A DNA stretch of 64,000 bases from Trachythela sp. YZ-2020 (taxonomy: Eukaryota > Cnidaria > Anthozoa > Malacalcyonacea > Clavulariidae). Made by a program: the position numbers and the translations under genes. Shown here piece by piece: positions 56,081 through 64,000 of the stretch. The number at the start of each line of letters is the position of its first letter. Positions within the stretch are counted from its first letter, which is position 1. The notes under the pieces were generated by a model. It saw only the letters and a program-made list of their open reading frames with translations, made no database searches and was not told the origin of the DNA. The stretch lies in assembly GCA_016169945.1 (NCBI GenBank), contig JADLSH010000273.1, positions 2,027,001 through 2,091,000 of the forward strand. The letters are read 5' to 3'.

Positions 56081-57364
56081 AGTTTGGATTGGTTTTAGAA
56101 TTACGATTGCTGTGGCTATGTTGGTTTTCGACTCCAATTATCAACGTCAGTATTCAGTAATAAGCTATGGTCGACAGAGGCATTATCTACACTGATGGCC
56201 GGCAACTTCCGACGTTGCGCCATTACGAGTAAATGCCCGCTGTAGAGAACGCGCGAGCCATAGATATGGAGAGTAGATAGATTATATGGTTTGACCAGTT
56301 ACTACATTGCAGCCAGTGATTAGCGCGCATCGTAGAAGTGCTCCCGAGGGTCAATCGTACGCATTTTATTGAATGCTGTCAGTTGCAAGGGCATTTTACC
56401 TCACACTGGCCTCCACTGTCATGAAATACGATTGTGACAACTGTTGTCATTTCTGTCAAGTTGTTAGAAAACAGATAACTTCACGTCAGATAGGAGTAAA
56501 TGTATAAGTTATTAATTACTACGAGATTACTGCAGCCAGATACGTGACGTGTGAATCCCATCTTGTCAACAATGTAAGAATTAAGTTCGCAACAGAACTT
56601 GTAGCAAGCTTTGTAGACAAGTTGTGACAATGTTGTCATTGTTATCATTAGCTGCATTACCTATCAGAGTTCAAGATCTGGGGTGAACCAACAGCTGCGA
56701 ACACATCCGCTATAACAAGTTATTGATAATTGCGAGTGACGATAATTGAGTGTGAATAATGCAAAACCAAGGGAGTTGATTGTCGATGGAAAATTATTGA
56801 GTGTAAGTGTTAGTCAATTGGTGAGCCTTAACCGGGATCGCAGCTACGAATTGATTAAACTTCTCAAATGCTGGGATATGCCCTGCAGACTGGTGAATGA
56901 CGTCATCCATACGAAGCTGTTTGAAACCATTGCACACCACTCATGTAACCGACTGGAAAGCCATTGTTGAGTAATTACAAGTCCACGTGTAGCACCTGAA
57001 TCGGACACTACAAGCTACGCACAAACGCAATCTGGCAGGTCCCTGTCAAGCAGGCAATCAAACCCATGCTTTTACAAATGCCATTCCTGGCAAACGTGCT
57101 AATTTACAGGAGCTTACCAACTGAGCCACTTTAGAGTCCATCTTAGTAACTCACCCAATCATCTCAATCGAGCAACTCCTGGTTAGGTCTAATAACATGT
57201 ATATAATTTACACTCAATATATTTTCCATCTACAAACTATTGACATGGTAATTATTATTCAATCGGTGATGTCAGTTATATATACATGAACAATTTTGAT
57301 ATGTGTTTATGCTCCACAACTTGACATGGCAGTATTGTGTAGCTCAGTTGAACTGTGGTTAGAG
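56081..57364. other. Non-coding mosaic of repeats
   Basis: 56550-56745 is a worn R1 copy (acaagttgtgacaatgttgt). 56746-56970 is an open frame without recognised domain. 57050-57150 resembles a decayed minus-strand tRNA-like repeat (gagcttaccaactgagccac). No gene supported. Confidence 0.45.
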
Positions 57365-57540
57365 CTCGACAACTGGGCTCTTGTAGCTCAGTTGGTTAGA
57401 GCGCGGCACCGGAATCGCAGGGGCCGCAGGTCTGATTCTCCTAGGGATCTATAGTTGCATTTTCTAGTTGAAATTCCTGGTTGGGCCTCCAATAAATGTA
57501 TAATTATACTTACACCATACTTTCCATCTACAAAACTCTT
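57365..57540 (+). mobile_element. tRNA-derived SINE (family B)
   Basis: Head tgtagctcagttggttagag (A box) and a mutated B box (ggtctgattctcc). The family body follows (gttgcattttctagttg, then an aaatgtataattatac tail). Confidence 0.7.
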
Positions 57541-59898
57541 TCAATTATTATTCAATCGAGGATACAACCTAAGTAAATCTCTGCCTCGATCTGCTGTATA
57601 GCCCGCATATTATTGAATATGTGTAAATGTGGCTTAGTAAAATATATAAATAATAAATGTGCTAAAATTTAGTTCTACAAAGGGACATGGAAGCTTCCCT
57701 CGACGAGAATACACCTTCTTTGTTATTTCGGTGATTAATTTTATCAAAGCAAATATATTAGCGGGTTATCGATATTATATTTACATTTCGTAATATCGTA
57801 TCTATTGTGAATATAAATGATAGACGGCATAATATACTAGTTAGTCGATCTTGCTCGTCTCCTTCTTATATTTAGTTTTGGACTTCATAAATTCTATAAA
57901 ATCTCATGTTACTGTTACTTTATAAACAATTTGTGCGCCAGAAACGGACTCGCACTATAAACTAACACGGCGAATATGATATTATGAAACTAACATGACG
58001 TTTATGATATTTTCGCTTGTGTCTGTACCAGGGGGAGGGGTTATGTGAATTATGTTAATTAATATTGACGGACATTTCACGCTATGGTCTATCGCCGCCA
58101 ATAGTTATGGAACGCCATGTGTCCAAAAAATATTTAACGTTAATTATATCATATCATGACCAAAAATGTCATTATATACAAATAATTTATTAACGAATAT
58201 ATATTATATCAAATCATGACAAACACGGCTAATTCATGATTTGATATCATGTTGATTAGCATTAGTCGTTATATCATACAATGCAATTTCGACAAAATCG
58301 TTTCAAAAAAGGATCTTTGAAGGTCCTGAATTTTCAGTTCAAAGCATAATTGCATTAATCCTACTGGCTCTAGCAGTTCCAATAACTGCAAACCAATTGC
58401 CGGATACGAGTGGAGTATTTCAAGAGTCTGTGAAAGGTATATATCACGCACCTTTTAATATTAATGTGTCCATACGGTCAAGCTTTAAAATCTATTTTAC
58501 GCGGTTTTCAACCTTCCTCAAAATAACTGGAAATTCTTAGGTTTGCCAGTTGGCCATTGCAGTACTGCCTGTCTGTTGCTATTAATACTAGCCTGACTAC
58601 TCTAGCACTGCTTTGCAATGTTTTATTCAGTGTTTCAATTTCAACCTTCCTCAATGGACAATGCCAGTAAACCTTCCTCACGTATATGATGAATTCTATT
58701 GTGTTCATACCCATTTGCTTCTAATCTATAGTATCCTTGCCCTTGTCCTTGAGTTTTTTTGACAATAGTTATCTTTATTCGCAGGTAAACGTCTCAGCGA
58801 CTGTTTAGATTCTGAAAAGATCGTCTCAAGCTTGATTGAGTGCGGTCAGTGGTGCATGTGCGATCCAAGATTGCCAGTCATTGAACTGTGGCCACAATGA
58901 GAAGTCTTTATACATGTGAATTGAATTACTGCATTGAAGAAGGTCGCCTCATATTGGTGGATAAGAAATTTCATTATTATGAACTGATGAAAGAGGTAAT
59001 GGCTAATCACTAATGGGTCAAAAAGTTCTCAATAGATATTGATTCTGTGATTCTACAGCTAGGGCCGGTGTATAAAAAAACAGAATCTTTGATTCAAATG
59101 TAGACTTTGAAAAGAATAGAGCAGTAAAGCTTATATGTTTACATTCATTCGAAAGCTTAGCTATTCAGCTTGCTAACGGTGGATTACCTTTTAAATTTGA
59201 ACGATTGGTTCACGAAAACTTTATTTTAAGCGACTGAGATTGGAGAATTAAAAATTCGAGATACAATACCAAAGCGTCCCTGAAATAAGCGAGCTCATTT
59301 CGTAAAAAATCCCCGAAATATCGAAGCTTTTGCAGATAACCGATCAAATCAAGTAACCACAGCTTGCTGTTCTACACTTTTAATTTATTACTAACCTTTC
59401 ATACACAACGGTGCGGCTTTAAACAGTTTGAGCGCGGTTGCGCCCACCAACTTGCTAATTTCTGTTTATGTTACAATTAACTTACGGCGCTGTGCGAAAG
59501 GCAGTGCACGGAGATTGTTTTTATTTTTTTTGGATCGATTTGGGAATATAAAACAAATTACACAGCCCGATATCTTTTAAACGATTTTTTAAATACTTCT
59601 CAGTACTTTCTTTCGTGTGATAACAACAGTATTAAAGTTTAAACAAAAAAATTCAATAATTCCAAACGCGACTATGAAATAACATAATTATGCGTTCTAC
59701 TAAATATTCTCTTGCGCCATTATTGCTTGCGCTAAAGATACAAATAACCACTTGTTAGAAAGAGAAATGAAGGAGCTTTAAAACAAGCTAAAATTATTTT
59801 TTAAGGATTAATATTTTGAAAATTATTTTGCATAAAAGGAAGGTTCCGTTTTATTTTTCCGTCCGCCCTTGATGGTTGTTAGCGACTTAGCCTTATTA

Positions 59899-60235
59899 GG
59901 AGCTTCGGTTGCGCCGTCGTCAGAGCAAGCGTCTTTTTCATCTCTGAGATCGTGGGTTCAATTCCCGCTGGGAACTCATGACACTTATGTGAAAAGAGTC
60001 AGTCCACGCTCTACCGAAATTGTGTGTTTTCTCCTGGTGCTTAGGTTCCACAGGGAATGTTGACAGGGTGGGTTTGGATAGTCCCCAAACTAACCCTTTC
60101 ATCGTAGCTGTGCTCTGTGATCAGAGATGAGTCATACGGTGTCAGCCAGATGCGCTTTTAATAAGCCTTCGACTCGATCAAGTCGAGCTGCGTCCTTCGT
60201 AATTCAGCTCGGCTGTCAACTGCAAGTAAGGATGA
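59899..60235 (+). mobile_element. tRNA-derived SINE (family A)
   Basis: agcttcggttgcgccgtcgt is the A-box region and gtgggttcaattcccgctgg the B box. Sits in the equivalent intron of copy C. Confidence 0.75.
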
Positions 60236-60414
60236 TTAGCACACCAGGAAGATTTTTTAAATATATATTTTTCAATTTTTTGCAGGTACCGCAGTGTTCA
60301 AAACATGAAATTTGTTCAGGTGGGAATGACAAAACAACATCAATTATATACAATTACTGTTAATAGAATACATGATATCTCAAACGTCTGGGTGTAGTGT
60401 AGTATTCCACAATA

Positions 60415-60566
60415 GGTTGTTGGCGTTTGCAGATGGAAATTTCAATAGAAAATTATATACATTTGACGTAACCAGGAGCAGTTGCGAAAAATGCAACTAT
60501 AGGCCTTCTGGTAGGAATCGAACCTGCGGCCCTGCGATTTCGGTGCAGCCCTCTGCCAACTGAGCT
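60415..60566 (-). mobile_element. tRNA-derived SINE (family B)
   Basis: Minus-strand copy. It shows agcagttgcgaaaaatgcaa, gtaggaatcgaacctgcggc and ctctgccaactgagctg, equivalent to 33795-33935 in the intact gene. Confidence 0.7.
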
Positions 60567-60649
60567 GGGGGAGGGGGGTGGGTAGTTTATTGAAGTGGTC
60601 AACATGTGAGCTGGGGGATCTTGATCTTGTCTTATATGTGAAAAAGGTC

Positions 60650-61065
60650 CTCTAGGACAAGGGCGTCAATCCTGGGGGGGATGGGTAGACGAATCCCCCG
60701 CCCCAGTTTTCGGGCAAAAGGGGATCAGTGTGTAATTATCCCCCACTTTTTTCCACTTTTGTTTATACGACATGTTCTGATCATCACAATTCTGGACGAA
60801 CATGCCCACATAGCCCCTAGTACCCTCGTTCTAGTGGCATGGGGCCCCAATTGATTTGTTTTGGCCGGCCCCTTTACAACGCTCTTTCGTATGGCAAAAC
60901 GAACTCGCACCCAAAATGCTTAGACCCAAGTTACGCTCCTGTCGGGAAGTGTCTATAAATTATGCGGAAATGCTCTGAAAACGTTAAACGTGTTACATGT
61001 CACCATAGCTAATAGCACGCTCCATCCCCACTCCCACACTTTTTGAGATGGATGCCCTTACTCTA
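60650..61065. repeat. Extra insertion in intron 3 of copy C
   Basis: Absent from the intact gene, whose flanks (ttatgttaaaaaggccc and actctaggaaatctgttg) are adjacent to within about 40 bp. Contains G-runs and a C-run; ends not defined. Confidence 0.55.
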
Positions 61066-61958
61066 GAAAATCTGTTGTCTTTGAAAAGGCATTTTTCCCG
61101 TTAGTTTGCCTTTCAGGCAGCAACGAATCTGACAACTTTATTAAGTTCTCCCATATCTCTTCTTTAAGCGGGGGGGGGGAGGGGGGCGGCTTAGCTTAGC
61201 CTAGCTTTTTTCGCGACAAAATGCATTTAGGCCATGTGTTATGACGACTTTTTTTTGCTGCGTTGCAACGCGCAATTTCGAGCGACGTTAGGTAAAAAAT
61301 GTGTTGTTAGCAAAATTGTTGGTATGGTTCTTCTCGTTTCACTTCGATAGTTTTTTTGTTTTACATGCCAGAAGGCAACAAATAAATAAATGAATGGAAT
61401 ATTATTGTTGTGTTGAAGTGAAAGGCGGTGTTTTTTTTTACATTTCAAAACTGCAAACAATGCTTTGTGTAGAAAGCGTTGCAGCAAAGCGGCGCAAAAT
61501 TGCCCGTGTAACCTGGCCTTAAACATGATTTATTTTAATTTTCAGAACCGCCGTTTTCCATACTGTTTCCACGAAATATTACCGAGGACTATGTGGAAAT
61601 AGACGACCCAGGATTGTTAGAATTGAGCGCCGTTTCGATCTGTGCCTGGGTGAAGTTTCTCAAGAATGGAAACGGGACTGTATTGTTTTACACTGTCCTT
61701 AGTTCGACCAATGAGATCGCTATCTGGTGTTATACACATGAACTTGTCTTTTCCGTGAAAGCGACTTCTTCTAACGATTGGATACGGTAAGCTTGAGTGT
61801 TAACTTGTGGTAAGTAGCGTAAAGCCTCCACCCACCTCAAAAAAGAACCCCCTCCCTCTTTACGGGAGGAAAATGTATATATTCCCACCCCCTTCACAAC
61901 GAAGAAACATATGTGTACTGATTAAATTAAATTTGTTAATTGGCTTGAAAGTTCACGT

Positions 61959-62221
61959 TACACACGTAAAAACGCACAAGTTGTAACAAACATGCAGCAG
62001 ACTTGTACCAATGCTGTTTCAACAACTTGTTATCAGGACGTGTTCGCACTGCTTGTTCCAAGCTTGTTGACAACTTGCTACAAGTTTTGTTGGCTTGTGT
62101 GCTCAACAAACGTGTCACAGGTGTTCTAACGACTTGTTATCATCCTGCAATTTAACAACTTGATAACAAGTTGCGAGTGACAACCTTGTACTAGCAACTT
62201 GATAAAATTTTTACTCGTGTA
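61959..62221. repeat. Dispersed repeat R1, copy 6
   Basis: Starts tacacacgtaaaaacgcaca like the copy at 34901, and sits in the same intron of the sister gene block; inherited through the duplication. Confidence 0.8.
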
Positions 62222-62516
62222 TGTTTTCGCAAACTAGAACAATAGTAACTAGGCATGTGAGTTTTTAAAAGTTTTGAATTGGGTAGCAACGATATTACAG
62301 TCAAACCGGATGTTCTCTTGCGAGGAACATTGCATAATGCTCCGAGCAATGAATGATATGCCGGTTGGCAGACCCCCATATTTTCGCGCGGTTAACGCAA
62401 ATAATCTTGGGATCGCCAGGTGGCAAACACAATATATTCATATAATATTCGAAGTATTAAAACAGTCACATTTGTAGAATAAAATTTGCATTTTTAAATA
62501 TTTATTATAATCAGAA

Positions 62517-64000
62517 ATGGATTTATACTCATTGCCGATTGGTAGAAAGGAAGTTGCTGTTCGTGGAGAATTTAATTGCTTTTATAGAGCGATGGCTTTA
62601 GCGATAGACGGCAAAAGTGATAAGGATTTTGCGAATGTTCGAGCCATGTGTATAAACAACATAATGCTTCAACATCCAACTACGTTTAACCAGTATTTGT
62701 TTACTCATACTACGATGGAGAAGCATTTAGAGAAAAGCCTTGACTCGGGTACTTTGGGAGAAATCGTCGATATATTTGCTTGTTCAACGGCGTTGCAACG
62801 TTCGATATGTGTGTACTCAATGTTGGATTAGAAATGGAGTCGATTTGATCCTCGTCTTGTGTTACCCAGTGGCGTAGCCAGCCCGCCGATTTAGTCGCGC
62901 CATGCAAATTTCAAATAATTTTTATTATTCATTTCTTTAGAAATTGATTGTTTTCACCGTCAATGAACACGAACAAATTTGCATAGCGGGACTAAATCGG
63001 CTGGCTGGCTACGCTACTGGTGTTACCTCCGGTATTAAATAGCCCAACTAAGTGTGACTGTGCTATAACATTAGTTTTGTATGATTTTCATCGAGCCACT
63101 TGTCATTTTAACCTTCTACAGCCTGTTGAATCATGTTGTTCTGCTCCAAAGCCAGATAATATACCGCAACCACCCGTGTCCATTGACCTCGACAGCTGGG
63201 ATGCAAAAGCACCTATTTCGTCAGAAAAAGTTGCCAACAAACCACAGATCAACAACTGTAAGTCATCTCCTGTTGCTAAAAAGAAACCCAAACTCATCCC
63301 TTCTACAAACAGAAAGAGCAAAGCAAATATAAAAAAGGAAAACAAACTGCCAAAAATTCATACCCCAAGAAAGAAGCAAAACAAAGTACCAAAAATACAT
63401 CCCCCAAAAGACACTGGTATACAACTGGGGAAAGAGAAGGATAAATCTACCGACCATGTCCAAAGTAATAAACAAAATTTAAACATGGAACTGAATGAGC
63501 ACAATTTGGATGTTGGCAGCAATATTGTAGAACACAAATTTGAAGAGTGGACTGTAAAGAAGTTAAAGGACTTTGTTGGTCAACGTGGTGTACCTACCAC
63601 CAACTACAAAAAGTCGGACCTTATAGAGTTAGCGAAAGCTGCTGAGGAAACGAAGTTGCCAATAGATCCAGACTTTGCAAATGACAAATTACCAGCAGGT
63701 AAACAGATCTCTGATCAATTTGAAATGACCCACCTTTCAAAAGATATGTCCTCTCTGCCAAGTTTTGGCCTTTTAGACATATTTAATCACCTAATTGCTA
63801 GTGAAGCTCAATATGACAAAGAAATGCTGGCATCATGGAGAACATTTGATGAATACAAACTTCACCAAAATGGTCATGTTCGAAATTTGAATAGAGTGAT
63901 GGTGCATGACAATGATGATAGTGCATACCATGTAATGATAGCTAATGTTATACCAACACAGAAAGCGAAAACTCCAGAAGGTCGACATGCATACAGATTG
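62517..64000 (+). pseudogene. OTU-like plus SAP domain reading frame, split by a TAG and a MITE, runs off the window
   Basis: From ATG 62517 the frame reads MDLYSLPIGRKEVAVRGEFN followed by CFYRAMALAIDG, an OTU cysteine-protease-like start in which GEFNCFYRA replaces the usual DGNCxFRA. It continues with a family-typical EIVDIFACSTALQRSICVYS. TAG at 62829-62831 interrupts it. After 62866 a MITE is inserted; with one copy of the 8-bp duplication removed, the same frame continues from 63028 to the window end without further stops. It then shows a Lys/Pro-rich linker (63250-63420) and a SAP motif, FEEWTVKKLKDFVGQRGVPT then NYKKSDLIELAKAA (63539-63643). The tail FGLLDIFNHLIASEAQYDKE resembles large SWIM/YqaJ-type proteins expanded in cnidarians, but those domains would lie outside the window. 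Could be a mobile-element gene. Confidence 0.65.
62867..63019. mobile_element. hAT-type MITE inserted in the OTU/SAP frame
   Basis: Ends cagtggcgtagccagc and gctggctacgctactg are complementary with few differences, and the inversion extends to agtc and aaatttgcat words inside. The perfect 8-bp direct repeat GTGTTACC flanks it (62859-62866 and 63020-63027). Confidence 0.92.

Larger units (their letters stand above)
58301..61786 (+). pseudogene. PAN-pentraxin relative C, decayed
   Basis: Exon equivalents: 58301-58436 (hydrophobic segment), 58785-58995 (PAN), 60286-60319 (micro-exon) and 61546-61786 (first pentraxin exon); all keep acceptor and donor dinucleotides. Both start codons of the intact gene are changed (ATG to ATC-type) and no in-frame ATG follows the upstream TGA. 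The PAN exon has a 4-base gain and an 8-base loss, so its frame is broken after the third Cys. The pentraxin exon is open and even has a 12-base in-frame gain (encoding ATSS near the end). The last exon is absent because the block stops inside a MITE at about 62350. Non-functional. Confidence 0.85.

Noticed and set aside
62710..62907. Minus-strand frames across the OTU/SAP gene
   Set aside because: Shadows of the plus-strand coding frame, without domain content.

Overview
The window looks like nuclear DNA of an invertebrate animal. The evidence is AT-rich sequence, spliced genes with GT/AG introns, and a mixture of PAN/apple, pentraxin and SRCR exons with DIRS, Penelope, Bel/Pao, Ty3/gypsy, CR1-like LINE, hAT, mariner-like and Harbinger elements. 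A cnidarian (probably anthozoan) is my best guess; this is inference from the gene and repeat mix, not from a marker gene. Most of the window is transposon-derived, and much of the value lies in how the elements are nested.

Layout. 1-10 kb: a terminal SRCR exon (3.4-3.7 kb) among MITE-like inverted repeats, a Penelope GIY-YIG fragment and a deleted Harbinger element. 10-15 kb: a truncated LINE, a tRNA-derived SINE, and a long-TIR element (13.04-14.00 kb) carrying a hAT-type MITE with a perfect 8-bp target duplication. 15.9-20.5 kb: tomosyn-like exon remnants fused to a broken DIRS-type retroelement; this is invaded by a Penelope-like element with inverted terminal repeats, which is itself invaded by a Foldback-like element with a 10-bp target duplication. 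21.8-22.8 kb: a decayed glutathionyl-hydroquinone reductase gene. 23-30 kb: a cluster of mariner-like elements encoding an N-terminal HTH (DUF4817-like) and DDE domain, one of which encloses a nearly 2-kb palindrome. 31.2-31.9 kb: a minisatellite.

32.5-36.5 kb: the best host gene, a five-exon gene for a secreted or membrane-anchored PAN/apple plus pentraxin protein of 335 aa whose splice phases all fit. Two decayed relatives lie at 53.2-56.1 kb and 58.3-61.8 kb, so this is an expanded and then pseudogenised local family. 38.3-45.7 kb: a Ty3/gypsy element split by LINE and SINE insertions. 45.6-52.7 kb: a duplicated gypsy 3' end flanking Bel/Pao material with a long open integrase and a 3' LTR; a shattered second Bel integrase copy is embedded in the pseudogene block at 55 kb.

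62.5-64.0 kb: the start of a large OTU-like plus SAP-domain reading frame that runs off the right edge. It is interrupted by one in-frame TAG and by a 153-bp hAT-type MITE with perfect 8-bp target duplication; the frame continues exactly across the insertion. Boundaries of degenerate repeats are approximate throughout.
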